A stretch of 64,000 bases of DNA from Clostridioides mangenotii TR (GCF_000498755.1 NZ_AXUS01000010.1:1-64000), one strand, 5' to 3'. Positions 16,378 to 26,645 are shown, counted from the stretch's first letter. A program made the numbers and translations. The notes: generated by a model not told the origin, from the letters alone.

Positions 16378-17862
16378 GTGAGTTCTAAGAGAAAATTTAA
16401 AAGAGACTACATAATTTTAGAGGCTAAGGACATCAACTTCAGAAATAAAGAAAGAGTACTTCCTAAAGCATTTGCAAAAGTGGAAGTAAATGATGGGAAG
16501 TCAATTGTTGCATTATATGTTGAAAATCTTAAGTATATTAAAGACGGTTACGATACACTTGCTATTACAACAAAATACGATGTATTAGATTTGGGCAAAA
16601 TAGTGTTAAATGATCAGGGAAGAGGAGAGTTTATTTTGGATTTAGATGACGATGAAGATGATATTAAAAGTATCGCCATAGTCCACGAAGATAAAGTACC
16701 TCTAATAGGATTTAAAGGCAATAAACTTGATAACTACGAAGATATACTTTTTGCAGATGATGAAGATGAAGACTATGACGAAGAGTACGACGAAGATGGA
16801 GAAGATAATGAAGATGACTACGACGAGAGTTTAGATTACAGTGAGGAGTATGATGAGGATTTAGATCACGATGAAGGGAACAACATGGATGAAAAGTATG
16901 ATGAGAACTACAATGGTGATTATCAAACCGATCATGGGAATGAAGAAGATATAGCATCTATTAGAGAAAGTGGTAACTTTTACGAAAATGAAGGATCTAA
17001 TGAAGGATCTGATGACGATTCTGAATATGAAGATTGTGATGGAGTTTACGATGAAGATGATAGTGATGAGGAATATAGTCGTGATGAAGATGAATACGAC
17101 GACCTCAACGACGATTTTGATGAATATGATGAATTTTACGATGAAGAGGAGGAAGATTATTTAGATTTCGATGATGATGACGATGTATTTGAAAGAGATA
17201 ATCTAGATTCCAAACATAGTGATGATGGTTTTTCTCAAAACGAAAAAATTAATAATAATGAAATGGTAGAGCTTAATAACTTCAACAAGATAGAATTCAG
17301 AGAAAAGTATAAAGATAATTGTACAGAAGATAAAGATGACCCTGTAAGATATGCAAGCAACAGAAAAAAAGTTAAAAATAAATCTTACAAGACTTCCCAG
17401 AATGAAGAGGTAAAAGAGGAAATACCTGAACAAAATAAAACAGCAGGAACTCTTATGATGCCGAGACAGATAAAAAAAGGGCTTAAGTATTTTAAAGAAG
17501 TAAAACCTTTTGAGGAGGATAAAACCGAGAGCACTAGATGGTGGAAAATAGATATAAATCCTACAACACTTTGCGGTTATTCTATGCCGAACTTAGGGTA
17601 CGTAAATGCGCTAAACTACACTATGTACAGTGATGTTGTTATAAACGCATATAGACACAGACATTATTTATTCGGAGTTCAGTACGATGAATACAATAAG
17701 AGAAAAAATTACATTTACGCTATACCAGGAGTGAAAAATGAAAAGCCAGATAACGGAAATACAGGATTTATGAGATTTGAAAGTTCAGATAATAGATCTA
17801 ATAATAGTATGGGGTACTGGATGTGCTTTATAGATGCAAGACTTAGAACTATTGTAAAATGA
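16378..17862 (+). CDS. Unknown protein with a very acidic low-complexity centre
   Basis: The 494-residue product is not assigned to a family. The N-terminal ~125 residues look folded (RDYIILEAKDINF, then AFAKVEVNDG), similar in style to small clostridial proteins of unknown role. Residues about 125-270 are almost wholly Asp, Glu and Tyr in short repeats (EDYDEEYDEDGED, DEYDDLNDDFDEYDEFYDEEEE). The C-terminal ~110 residues again look folded, with WWKIDINPTTLCGY and a His/Arg-rich NAYRHRHYLFGVQYDEY. No signal peptide or membrane helix. GTG start after AAGGGGGGA. It occupies the place after ksgA where Bacillus has yabG/veg, but resembles neither. Acidic repeats suggest cation binding or a spore/envelope role; this is speculation. 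Confidence 0.7.
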   Translation: MSSKRKFKRDYIILEAKDINFRNKERVLPKAFAKVEVNDGKSIVALYVENLKYIKDGYDTLAITTKYDVLDLGKIVLNDQGRGEFILDLDDDEDDIKSIAIVHEDKVPLIGFKGNKLDNYEDILFADDEDEDYDEEYDEDGEDNEDDYDESLDYSEEYDEDLDHDEGNNMDEKYDENYNGDYQTDHGNEEDIASIRESGNFYENEGSNEGSDDDSEYEDCDGVYDEDDSDEEYSRDEDEYDDLNDDFDEYDEFYDEEEEDYLDFDDDDDVFERDNLDSKHSDDGFSQNEKINNNEMVELNNFNKIEFREKYKDNCTEDKDDPVRYASNRKKVKNKSYKTSQNEEVKEEIPEQNKTAGTLMMPRQIKKGLKYFKEVKPFEEDKTESTRWWKIDINPTTLCGYSMPNLGYVNALNYTMYSDVVINAYRHRHYLFGVQYDEYNKRKNYIYAIPGVKNEKPDNGNTGFMRFESSDNRSNNSMGYWMCFIDARLRTIVK

Positions 17863-18024
17863 TTATAAAATAGCTTGTTAAGAGACTAGCAAATATTAAT
17901 ATTTATTATAATAATTAGATTCTATTAATAGAAAATTACAAATAATTATAATAATGTTGATAATAGTTATGAGTTACACTACAATAGATGGTGAAAATCT
18001 ATTTTAGTTCTGGAGGATATGAGT

Positions 18025-19140
18025 ATGATAAACGAGCAAAGGATTTTAAATGAGTTTCTTGAAATGGTACAAATAGACAGTCTATCTTATAAAGAGGCTG
18101 ATTTTGCAAAAGTTCTAATCAAAAAATTAGAAGACATCGGATGTTCAGTATATGTAGACGATGCAGGCAAAAAAACTGGGGGAGAAACAGGAAATATCAT
18201 TGCAACTTTAAAAGGGAATAAAGAGGGTAAAAAAATACTTTTTAGTTCCCATATGGATACTGTAACACCTGGACTTGGAATCAAACCAATAGTCGATGAG
18301 GCTGAAGGAATTATAAAGAGCGATGGGACTACTATATTAGGTTCTGATGACAAAGCAGGTATTGCAGCAATACTTGAAGCACTTAGATATATAAAAGAAA
18401 ACAATATGGACCACACAGATATCCAAGTTGCATTTTCAATGTGTGAAGAATGTGGTTTAGTTGGAGCTAAAAACTTAGATTATTCTAAGATAGATGCTGA
18501 CTATGCGTTTGTATTAGACAGTGGCGGTTCTCCAGGAGAGATAATAGTTGAGGCACCATCTCAAGATGTTATTAAAGTAAAAATAAAAGGAAAAACAGCT
18601 CATGCAGGGATGGAACCAGAAAACGGAATAAGTGCTATAATGGTAGCGGCAAGAGCTATAGATAATATGAACCTACTTAGAATTGATGAAAACACTACTG
18701 CTAATATAGGTGTTATAAAAGGTGGTTCTGCTACAAACATAGTAACAGACATAGTAGAGATAGATGCTGAAGCTAGAAGTTTAAGCGAAGAAAAGCTTGA
18801 TGCACAAACTAAGCATATGGTCGATACATTTGAAAAAGCAGCAGCTGACTACAACACGGAAGTAGAAATAAATGTAGACAGAGTATATCCTCCACTTAAT
18901 GTAGATGTGAATTCAGACATAGTTAATTTAGCTAAAAAGGCATTCGCAAATATGGGAATAGAAGGTTATACAGGAGCTTCAGGTGGTGGAAGTGATACAA
19001 ATATATTGAATAAAAATGGTATACTTGCGATAAACCTTGGAGTAGGTATGAAAAATGCACATACACTAAATGAGTATATAGCTATAAAGGATTTATATAA
19101 TTCAGCAAATATGCTAATAGAAATAGTAAAAGAAATATAA
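18025..19140 (+). CDS. Peptidase T-like M20 family metallopeptidase
   Basis: The 371-residue zinc aminopeptidase of the PepT-like subgroup has LFSSHMDTVTPG (first metal His and catalytic Asp), TILGSDDKAG (bridging Asp), CEECGLVGAKN (catalytic Glu-Glu) and KTAHAGMEPENG (dimerisation/lid domain). Probably a cytosolic di- or tripeptidase supplying amino acids. Start set at the second ATG because the GGAGG at 18012-18016 is only two bases from the ATG at 18019 but eight from 18025. Monocistronic, with a terminator. Confidence 0.88.
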   Translation: MINEQRILNEFLEMVQIDSLSYKEADFAKVLIKKLEDIGCSVYVDDAGKKTGGETGNIIATLKGNKEGKKILFSSHMDTVTPGLGIKPIVDEAEGIIKSDGTTILGSDDKAGIAAILEALRYIKENNMDHTDIQVAFSMCEECGLVGAKNLDYSKIDADYAFVLDSGGSPGEIIVEAPSQDVIKVKIKGKTAHAGMEPENGISAIMVAARAIDNMNLLRIDENTTANIGVIKGGSATNIVTDIVEIDAEARSLSEEKLDAQTKHMVDTFEKAAADYNTEVEINVDRVYPPLNVDVNSDIVNLAKKAFANMGIEGYTGASGGGSDTNILNKNGILAINLGVGMKNAHTLNEYIAIKDLYNSANMLIEIVKEI

Positions 19141-19154
19141 TTTAGAGTTTATAT

Positions 19155-19200
19155 AGAGCTATCTCATGTGTGATTTTCACTAAAAGATAGCTCTTTTTAT
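19155..19200 (+). terminator. Rho-independent terminator
   Basis: AGAGCTATCT / AGATAGCTCT followed by TTTTTAT. Confidence 0.88.
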
Positions 19201-19311
19201 ATTTTAACCTATTTTTAAAAATTCTATTTTAGTCAGTAAATATGTAATTTTATTGAGATACATTTATAATTACCACTTTTATATTTACTTTTTGAGCTAA
19301 ATGTATATAAT

Positions 19312-19340
19312 AAGACAGTATACAATTTATTTGATATAAT
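19312..19340 (+). promoter_or_regulatory. SigA-like promoter for the membrane protein gene
   Basis: AAGACA (19312-19317) and TATAAT (19335-19340) with a 17-bp spacer, 83 bases before the start codon. Confidence 0.5.
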
Positions 19341-19423
19341 AGTGGTTGAATAAATAGAGTCTTAAAAAATAAGTTAAAAAGTTATATAATAATTTTATGA
19401 TAAAATTTCTAGGGGGGTTCTAA

Positions 19424-20212
19424 ATGGCTAAAAAAAGAAAATTAAAGAAACCTGTCATGTTGTTAATTGGAATAATAGCATTCTTTATAATATATTTTAT
19501 TGCTTTTAAATTTGGTACAACTATGGATAAGAAAACAGATAATATACCTAAAAAAGTAGATAGTCAAGAAGAAAGCAATAAATCTCTAATAAGTCAATTA
19601 AAAGAAAAGGAAAAAATATACATATCAGATGACAAAGTTTCAGATGTAAAAATTGAAGAAGATTCATGGGAAGAAATTGTATATTCATTTGCTGAATTTA
19701 AAAAGGTCAGAAATGCAGAATCTTATCATCCTGTATACGAGGGGTATTCTGATGACGGGATTAAATTCTCAACAGATTTTAACTACTTTAGAGTGTATAC
19801 TGTAAGCAAGGAAGAGTACTTCAAGATACCTATAAATTCTAAAAAAGAGTTCAAAGATCTTATAGATAAGAGTTTGTATACATCTTTTAACCTTGTGAAT
19901 CAGTATAAAAGCTGGGAGACAGCCGAAATAACTTATGGAAAAGAAGTTAATAAAATTCATAAATGGAAATTTGATGATTTATCTCACAAGATGGTTGCAA
20001 AAAGGCTAGTAGGAAAAGTGCAGCCTGAGAAGAGCAAAGGTAGAAGTGATTATAACTTCACTGTAGATATAGAAGGTGAAAATTACAAGATCAAGCTTGA
20101 GACAATGGGCCGAGACTATGTAAAAGTTACTTCAAAAGGGACTGTCGCGTATTATGAGGTATATACAGGACTGTACGATTATATAAAAAATGATATTTTT
20201 AAAATAAAATAG
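19424..20212 (+). CDS. Membrane-anchored protein of unknown function
   Basis: The 262-residue product begins with basic residues and one membrane helix (PVMLLIGIIAFFIIYFIAFKFG, residues 10-31), then a charged linker and an outside domain of about 200 residues. Visible patterns are HPVYEGYSDDGIKF, DFNYFRVYTVSKEEY and KVTSKGTVAYYEVYTGLYDY. I do not recognise the family. The topology is N-in/C-out by the positive-inside rule. RBS AGGGGGG. It stands alone between two terminators with its own promoter. Confidence 0.7.
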   Translation: MAKKRKLKKPVMLLIGIIAFFIIYFIAFKFGTTMDKKTDNIPKKVDSQEESNKSLISQLKEKEKIYISDDKVSDVKIEEDSWEEIVYSFAEFKKVRNAESYHPVYEGYSDDGIKFSTDFNYFRVYTVSKEEYFKIPINSKKEFKDLIDKSLYTSFNLVNQYKSWETAEITYGKEVNKIHKWKFDDLSHKMVAKRLVGKVQPEKSKGRSDYNFTVDIEGENYKIKLETMGRDYVKVTSKGTVAYYEVYTGLYDYIKNDIFKIK

Positions 20213-20282
20213 ATTTTTTTGAAAACCTTGATATACTATCAATGGAGATAGGGTTAAGAAGATAAAATTTAGCGTATTTTAT

Positions 20283-20328
20283 AAGGCACTGACTTAAAAA
20301 TTTATATTTTAAATCAGTGCCTTTTTAA
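20283..20328 (+). terminator. Rho-independent terminator
   Basis: AAGGCACTGA / TCAGTGCCTT with an extended A/T stem, followed by TTTAAT. Confidence 0.88.
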
Positions 20329-20495
20329 TGCAATTTTTTAGAAATAAATAGATGGAAATTTTTTGATCATTTATTTGTACAATTATTTATAAGTGATATA
20401 CTATCAGTAAAATAGTAATTATTTAATGACATATTAGTACATAAACATTTACAATATATAACTACTTTTAAAATATTAGTAAAGGGGCTTTATTT

Positions 20496-21371
20496 ATGCA
20501 TATAAAATTAGGAAGAAACAATAATTGTTGGTGTGGCAGTGGTAAAAAATACAAAACGTGCCACGCATCATTTGATGAAAAGATATCACAATATAAATCA
20601 AAAGGACATGTTGTTCCAAAACATGAAATTATTAAGACACCAGAGGAAATAGAAGCCTTAAGGGCTAGTGCAAAAATCAATATAAGTGTACTTGATTATG
20701 TTAATCAAAATATCAAAGAGGGAATAACAACTGAGGATATTGACAAGTGGGTTTATCAGAAGACCATTGAACTTGGAGGTATACCTGCAACTCTTGATTA
20801 TGAGGGATATCCTAAAAGTGTGTGTACTTCTATAAATAATCAAGTGTGCCATGGTATCCCATCAAATGAAGTTGTATTGAAGGATGGCGATATAATAAAT
20901 GTAGACGTATCTACGATTTATGATGGATACTTCTCCGATTCTTCTAGAATGTTCTGTATTGGAGATGTAAGTGAAGAAAAAAGAAAACTTGTAGATGTAA
21001 CTAAGGAATGTATCGAGATAGGATTAGAGCAAGTTAAACCATGGGGATTTTTAGGCGATATGGGTCAAGCTGTTCATGAACATGCTATGAAAAACGGGTA
21101 TACTGTAGTACAGGAAGTAGGAGGTCATGGAATAGGAAATGAATTTCATGAAGATCCCTGGGTTAGCTATGTCTCTGAGAAGGGTACAGAAATGCTGATG
21201 GTGCCAGGTATGGTATTTACTATAGAACCTATGTTGAACATGGGAACAGATGAAATATATCTGGATGAAGAGGACGGATGGACAATTTATACAGTGGATG
21301 GAAAGCCTTCTGCTCAATGGGAAATAATGGTGTTGGTGACCGAAACAGGACATGAGGTTTTGGCTTATTAA
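20496..21371 (+). CDS. map: Methionine aminopeptidase with N-terminal SEC-C zinc motif
   Basis: The 291-residue product begins with a SEC-C motif (CWCGSGKKYKTCH, residues 11-23), a small zinc knuckle shared with SecA and ribosome-associated factors. The M24 peptidase core follows, with all five metal ligands visible: D in NVDVSTIYDGYFSD (two Asp), H in VGGHGIGNEFHE, E in TIEPML and the last Glu in SAQWEIMVLVTE. It removes initiator methionine from new proteins. SEC-C fusion is known for clostridial and actinobacterial MetAPs. Start supported by AAAGGGGC. A second copy near the ribosomal operon is usual and lies outside this window. Confidence 0.92.
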   Translation: MHIKLGRNNNCWCGSGKKYKTCHASFDEKISQYKSKGHVVPKHEIIKTPEEIEALRASAKINISVLDYVNQNIKEGITTEDIDKWVYQKTIELGGIPATLDYEGYPKSVCTSINNQVCHGIPSNEVVLKDGDIINVDVSTIYDGYFSDSSRMFCIGDVSEEKRKLVDVTKECIEIGLEQVKPWGFLGDMGQAVHEHAMKNGYTVVQEVGGHGIGNEFHEDPWVSYVSEKGTEMLMVPGMVFTIEPMLNMGTDEIYLDEEDGWTIYTVDGKPSAQWEIMVLVTETGHEVLAY

Positions 21372-21501
21372 ACAGCGCATCAATTACTTAATGCAATTTG
21401 ACAAATAATATTATTTAAAAAGTAAACTTTAAGATATATCGTAATCTCAAGTAAATTTTAAGAAGTTACATTATAAAACTTAAAGTAAAATTATAAAATT
21501 A

Positions 21502-21580
21502 AGAGGAACTAACCTGAAAACTATTTATGTTGCTTTATCCACCAAAGGCAGTAGTCTAGATTTTAGGTTAGTTCCTTATT
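21502..21580 (+). terminator. Long imperfect hairpin, probable terminator
   Basis: GGAACTAACCT (21504-21514) pairs with AGGTTAGTTCC (21565-21575). The 50-base loop itself folds (ACTA with TAGT, CTTT with AAAG). A TTATTTTGG tail follows. It is longer than needed for termination, so a small RNA is possible. Confidence 0.55.
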
Positions 21581-21651
21581 TTGGTTAAACCATTGTTTAA
21601 TAGAGTTTTATTAAAAAAAACTTTATTTTTGTAAGGATTAATGAGGAAATA

Positions 21652-21711
21652 TTGACATATAAAAATAAAAATGTTAAACTAAGTAGGTAATCTACGTAGT
21701 ATATCTACCTA
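21652..21711 (+). promoter_or_regulatory. Promoter with tandem GTAG-N5-CTAC operators
   Basis: TTGACA (21652-21657) and TAAACT (21675-21680) are 17 bp apart. Immediately downstream, two abutting palindromes of the form GTAG-N5-CTAC lie at 21683-21695 and 21696-21708, covering the start of transcription. The adjacent MarR-type regulator is the likely ligand, repressing itself and the P-type ATPase. Confidence 0.65.
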
Positions 21712-21991
21712 TTAAACGGACTATAAATATCTATCAATCAGGATAGATTGAATGAAATTAGAGCTGAATAAATGCACAGATAAACAAAAGTATTGAGATT
21801 TCTCCGTTTGTATATTAAACTTAAAGATTACTATATCATTGCCATTTCTCTGATTGATTAAACTAAACACATACCTAAATATTAGATTTCTTTAAACTAT
21901 ATTTATAGATAAAGAATTGTTTATAAATAGAGTATTTGTTTAGTGTATCTATGAAACAAAGATTGGCTTAAATATCAAGAGGTGAAATAAT
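21712..21991 (+). other. Long 5' leader with competing helices
   Basis: No gene. The leader of about 300 bases holds AAACGGA (21714-21720) complementary to TCCGTTT (21803-21809), and ATCAATCAG (21733-21741) complementary to CTGATTGAT (21850-21858). These two helices interleave, so they would form a pseudoknot or exclude each other. A further TTTGTTT/AAACAAA hairpin (21935-21960) ends about 20 bases before the ribosome site. No named riboswitch is recognised. Confidence 0.4.
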
Positions 21992-22447
21992 ATGGTTGGA
22001 AGAAGTAAAGATGAAACTTTGGGGTATTACATTAGAAATATCTCACATGAACTTTACTATATGGGTGATCAAACTCTAAAATCGCTTGAAATTACAAATC
22101 AGCAGGGACGCCTTCTGAGTGTAATCTATGATAGTATCAAGGATGGTACTGAAATAAGTCGACGATTTCTAGAGGATTATATGCATCTGAAAGGACCGTC
22201 TGTTACTAGCATTTTAAGGGGATTAGAGGAAAAAGGTTATATTATCCGTACAACTCGAAAAGATGACGCTAGAGCCATGGTGTTAACTCTGACAGATAAA
22301 GGAGAAAGGCTCGTAAAGGAAGTTAGAAGTGTATTTTCTAATGTTGAACAAGCGCTTCAATGTGGTTTAAATCAGGAGGAAAAAGATATGTTGATGAATC
22401 TATTGGCAAAAGTATGCCGAAACCTCCCAGAAGAATCGAAGCGATAG
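21992..22447 (+). CDS. MarR family transcriptional regulator
   Basis: The 151-residue winged-helix repressor carries KGPSVTSILRGLEEKGYIIR (recognition helix) and TTRKDDARAMVLTLTDKGE (wing). It stands about 90 bases ahead of a calcium-type P-type ATPase gene, so control of a cation pump or of the response to its substrate is likely. A small terminator lies between them, so the ATPase may be reached by read-through or a second promoter. RBS AAGAGGTG. Confidence 0.88.
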   Translation: MVGRSKDETLGYYIRNISHELYYMGDQTLKSLEITNQQGRLLSVIYDSIKDGTEISRRFLEDYMHLKGPSVTSILRGLEEKGYIIRTTRKDDARAMVLTLTDKGERLVKEVRSVFSNVEQALQCGLNQEEKDMLMNLLAKVCRNLPEESKR

Positions 22448-22475
22448 AAAGAGCAGGTAATTCCTGCTTTTCTAT
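22446..22475 (+). terminator. Rho-independent terminator after the MarR gene
   Basis: AGCAGG / CCTGCT with a 5-base loop and a T-rich tail. Confidence 0.75.
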
Positions 22476-22539
22476 TAAATATATAGGTAGAGATTCTATG
22501 TAATAAATTTTGATTACAGAAAATTAATTGAAGGGAATG

Positions 22540-25203
22540 ATGTATTATTAGATTTTATGAATTAAGTGCAGAGGAAGTAATAAATAAGTTCGAGGTCAAC
22601 CTTGAAAGTGGAATGTCTCAAGAAATTGTGGAGAGCAGACAGACTGAATACGGAAAAAATGTGTTTGCAGAGCAAGAAAAAGACGGGCTCATGAAAACAA
22701 TTCTCAGGCATTTAAAAGATGTATCAACAATTATATTAATAATGGCCGCTGCCTTATCGTTTATGCTAGCTATAAGAAATGGGCATGGATATATTGAACC
22801 ATTAGTTATTGTATCAATTGTAATTATGAACTTGATACTCGCTATAACGCAAGAGGGAAAAGCAGAGAGGGCACTCGAGGCATTGGCGGATTTAAATAGT
22901 CCAACATGTATTGTAATACGTGAAGGAATTCAGCAACAAATTGAAGCATCTGAACTTGTACCAGGTGATGTTGTTATACTAGAATCTGGATCACTTGTTC
23001 CAGCTGATGCTAGATTGATAGAAAGCATAGGGCTTGAAGTGGATGAATCTTCTCTTACTGGAGAAAGTGATCCTTCAGAAAAAGATCCTACAGCTAAATT
23101 ATCAGGGAAGACTCCTATTGGTGATCAGATAAATATGTTATTTTCAGGTTGCCTTGTAACTGCAGGGCGTGGAACTGCTGTAGTAACTTCAACTGGTATG
23201 AATACTCAAATTGGACGAATTGCAGGATTTTTGGGCAATACAAAACATGATAAGACACCTTTACAAAAGAGATTAGATAAAGTTGGTAAAACTATTAGCT
23301 GTATTGCTATTGTTTCTGCGGTTTTCCTATTCGCTATAGGTATGCGTCAGGGAGAGGATTTTTGGAGTATGGTCTTAATGGCAGTTGCTTGGCAGTTGCT
23401 GCAGTTCCAGAAACTTTGAATCTAATCGTAACATTATCTTTATCTCATGGTGTAAAAAACATGGTTGGAAAAAATGCTTTGATTCGAAAATTACCTGCGG
23501 TGGAAACATTGGGAAGCACATCAGTTATATGCTCCGACAAAACAGGAACACTTACACAAAATCAAATGAATATTAAACGACTTTGTATGGTAGGAAATGA
23601 ACCATTTAGTGACTTAGATGAGTTTGATGATAAACAGCTCGTATTCTTGAAAAAGCTGGCTTTAGCCAGTAATGCAACCGTTGAAATTGGGGAAGATGGT
23701 AAACCTCAGTTCATTGGTAATCCCACCGAAATCGCAATAATGCGTCTGTTAAACAAAAAAGGAATAAAAAAATCAGAAATAGAGGAAAATTATCATAAAG
23801 TAGCAGAGATACCTTTCTCTTCTGAACGTAAAATGATGACTGTAGTACTAAAGGATCCTAGTGATGGCTATATTGTGCTAACCAAAGGAGCTTTAGACAG
23901 AATACCTTTAAATCATTCGAAACCAAATTTAGACATTAAGATTAAGGAAGTACATGATTCGTTTGCTGAAGATGCTCTAAGAGTAATAGCTATAGGAATT
24001 AAGCATATTGAAAATCTTCCATCAGAAGACAACATAGAGGAGATTGAACAGGATCTTGACCTATTAGGCATGATTGGTTTAATTGATCCACCGAGACCAG
24101 AGGCAGCTAAAGCCATAGAAACTGCAAAAAAGGCCGGTATACGTACTGTTATGATTACAGGTGATCATGCGGCTACAGCTGGGGCAATTGCAAGAGAAAT
24201 AGGTATATTGCCAGAGGGACAAAAGGTATTGACGGGATCGCAATTATCAGAAATGACGGATGATGAGCTTTTTAATACAGTAAAAGATTATTCTGTCTAT
24301 GCTAGGGTTTCACCTGAAGACAAAATTAGAATAGTAAAGGCTTGGCAGAAAAATGGAGAAGTAGTTGCAATGACAGGAGATGGAGTAAATGATGCACCTG
24401 CTTTAAAAGCTGCTGATGTTGGAGTTGCCATGGGCAATTCTGGAACAGAGGTTGCCAAAAGTGCATCAGATATTGTATTAACTGACGATAATTTTGCAAC
24501 AATAGTTGAAGCAGTACATGAAGGGCGTAATGTATACTCTAATATACGTAAGACTATATACTTTCTATTAGTATGTAACCTTTCAGAAATCCTTGTAATG
24601 CTTTTCGCTCAAATAGTAGGTTGGGGTGTTTTAGTAACACCAGTTATGTTACTGTTAATAAATGTACTTGGAGATGGTATACCTGGACTTCAACTTGCTA
24701 AAGAGACATCGGATCCTAGGATTATGTCAAATGCTCCTGTAAAGCGAGAGGAGAGTATATTTAGTGGAGGTTTAATGAAAGTAATTGGACGCCAAACTTT
24801 AATATGTTCCATAGTGGTACTTATCGCTTACTATGTTGGGATGTCTACGAGCTTTATAAGTGGAATAGATTCCTCGGCTATGATAGGTCAAACTATGGCA
24901 TTTCTCGTATTAGGATTGACATCTATAATGCATATTTTTACTGTACGAAGTAGAAAATCAATATTTGAACGTACACTTAGCGACAACTGGCCATTAGTAA
25001 TTAGTGCCGTTGGTATGATGTTTGCACTAGTACTTCTTGTAGTAATTCCACCTATTGGAGGCATATTCGGATTGACAGGAATAGGAATAAGCCACTGGCT
25101 TATTGTTATTGCACTTTCAATTGTTCCAACTACAGTCGCAGAAATTGGAAAATATGTAGATAATTATGGTCTAAAATATAATCGAATTTGCAATGTGAAG
25201 TAA
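22540..25203 (+). pseudogene. Cation-transporting P-type ATPase (Ca2+/PMCA type), frameshifted
   Basis: The two frames together encode a complete P2-type ATPase of about 880 residues: actuator LTGESDPSEK, phosphorylation site ICSDKTGTLTQNQ, hinge MTGDGVNDAPALKAADVG, and about ten membrane helices. Frame one runs to TGA at 23419 and frame two takes over from about 23392. There VLMAVA should continue into LAVAAVPETL, so one base is missing in GTTGCTTGGC. A second lesion may sit at the start: ATG at 22540 reads MYY and stops, and the true frame (RFYELSAEEV) is open only from ATT codons at 22544/22547. As read, the pump is broken; an assembly error is the alternative. Confidence 0.8.
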
Positions 25204-25218
25204 ATACTTCTAAATAAA

Positions 25219-25275
25219 AAAGCTCCCCCTATGGTAAGACATTTTGGTCTTACTAATTACTGGGGGAGCTCTTAT
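25219..25275. terminator. Bidirectional terminator between convergent genes
   Basis: AGCTCCCCC / GGGGGAGCT with an inner stem GTAAGAC/GTCTTAC, and A/T tails on both sides. Confidence 0.88.
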
Positions 25276-25295
25276 TTATTTTATGGCAACAACTA

Positions 25296-26645
25296 CTATT
25301 TAACTAGCATTTCAGCAACTTTAAATATTGGGCCAGCGCCACAAGTGATAACAAGGTCGTTATCATCTACATTGTCACGGATATGTTGAGCTATGTCTTC
25401 AAACTCTTTAATATATATTGCATCAACGTTGTTTTGGTAAAGTTTCTCTACTAGATCGTTAGAGTGGATATTTCCTGGATCTTTTTCCCTAGCAGCGTAT
25501 ATATCAGTTATTATCACTTTATCAGCAGCATAGAATGCCTCTGCAAAGTCGTTTATTAGAGTCTTTGTTCTTGTGTATGTATGTGGTTGGAATATACACC
25601 ATAGTTTTGATTTTTTAAGCTTTTTAGCAGCAGCTAAAGTAGCTTTTATTTCTGTAGGATGATGAGCGTAATCATCTATTACTAGAGTGTTATTGTATAG
25701 ACCTTTTTTTTCAAATCTTCTGCCAACACCTTTGTAATTTTTTATATTTTCTCTACATATTTCTACATCTATACCAGAAATTAATCCTGTTATTATAGCA
25801 GCAGTAGCATTGTAGATATTGTGAAGTCCTGGAACAGATAATTCAAATGTACCTAGACTTACATGGTTGTAAAGTATATCAAATACGCCATACCCATCGT
25901 CTGTAAAGTGGATATTTTTGATTATAGCATCATTATCTAAATCTCTTCCATATTTTATTGTTTGTGCTTTTACATCGTATAAAATATCTTTTGTATTTTC
26001 GTCGTCTCCATTTATAATAAAGTAGCCATCATTTGGAAGTAATTTACCGAATTTATTGAACGATGCTTTTATTTCGTCTATACCTGAAAAATAATCTAGG
26101 TGATCTTCTTCTATATTTAACACTAATGCTATTTTTGGATTGAAATTTAGGAAACTATCAACGTACTCGCATGCTTCAGTTATGAAGTGATTAGAATTAC
26201 CTATTCTTACATTTCCGCCTATTGAACTTAAATTTCCTCCAACTAAGATTGTAGGATCTAAATCTGCAAATTCAAACAGTGTAGACAACATTGATGTAGT
26301 TGTTGTTTTACCATGTGTTCCAGAAACAGCGATAGAGTTTTTGTACTCCCTCATTATCTGTCCTAAGAATGCTGCTCTATTCATTATTAATATATTATTT
26401 TCTTTTGCGGCCATTAATTCTTCATTATCTTGATGAATAGCTGCTGTATATACAACCATGTTTATGTCATCGGCTATATTTTCTCTTTTTTGTCCTACAA
26501 ATATTTTTGCGCCTTGATTTCTAAGTTTTTCTAGTAAATACGATTCTGTCATATCAGATCCTGACACAGTGTAGCCTTTATTTAGACAAATTTCTGCAAG
26601 AGCACTCATGCTTATTCCACCGATTCCGATAAAATGTATATTCAT
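25296..26645 (-). CDS. murC: UDP-N-acetylmuramate--L-alanine ligase
   Basis: The 449-residue cytosolic Mur ligase adds L-Ala to UDP-MurNAc. The N-terminal Rossmann motif is [16 protein letters not shown], the ATP loop [14 protein letters not shown] (near residue 105), then EACEY, the central [10 protein letters not shown], and the C-terminal domain with [14 protein letters not shown]. Full length. It is on the minus strand, opposite to all neighbours, so it was moved into the ppx-side cluster or inverted. It is divergent from purR, and the PurBox pair lies between the two starts. Confidence 0.96.
   Translation of the reverse strand: MNIHFIGIGGISMSALAEICLNKGYTVSGSDMTESYLLEKLRNQGAKIFVGQKRENIADDINMVVYTAAIHQDNEELMAAKENNILIMNRAAFLGQIMREYKNSIAVSGTHGKTTTTSMLSTLFEFADLDPTILVGGNLSSIGGNVRIGNSNHFITEACEYVDSFLNFNPKIALVLNIEEDHLDYFSGIDEIKASFNKFGKLLPNDGYFIINGDDENTKDILYDVKAQTIKYGRDLDNDAIIKNIHFTDDGYGVFDILYNHVSLGTFELSVPGLHNIYNATAAIITGLISGIDVEICRENIKNYKGVGRRFEKKGLYNNTLVIDDYAHHPTEIKATLAAAKKLKKSKLWCIFQPHTYTRTKTLINDFAEAFYAADKVIITDIYAAREKDPGNIHSNDLVEKLYQNNVDAIYIKEFEDIAQHIRDNVDDNDLVITCGAGPIFKVAEMLVK

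Noticed and set aside
16712-16957. 81-codon minus-strand ORF, His-rich
   Set aside because: It is the complement of the Asp/Glu repeats of the plus-strand gene (GAT/GAC read as ATC/GTC and shifted to CAT/CAC), a shadow.
16970-17164. 64-codon plus-strand ORF rich in Met and Thr
   Set aside because: Second-frame shadow inside the acidic repeat; no start site.
16378-17862. Acidic gene as yabG or veg by position
   Set aside because: No sequence features of either protein are present.
23385-23576. 63-codon ORF inside the P-type ATPase
   Set aside because: Third-frame shadow across the frameshift site.
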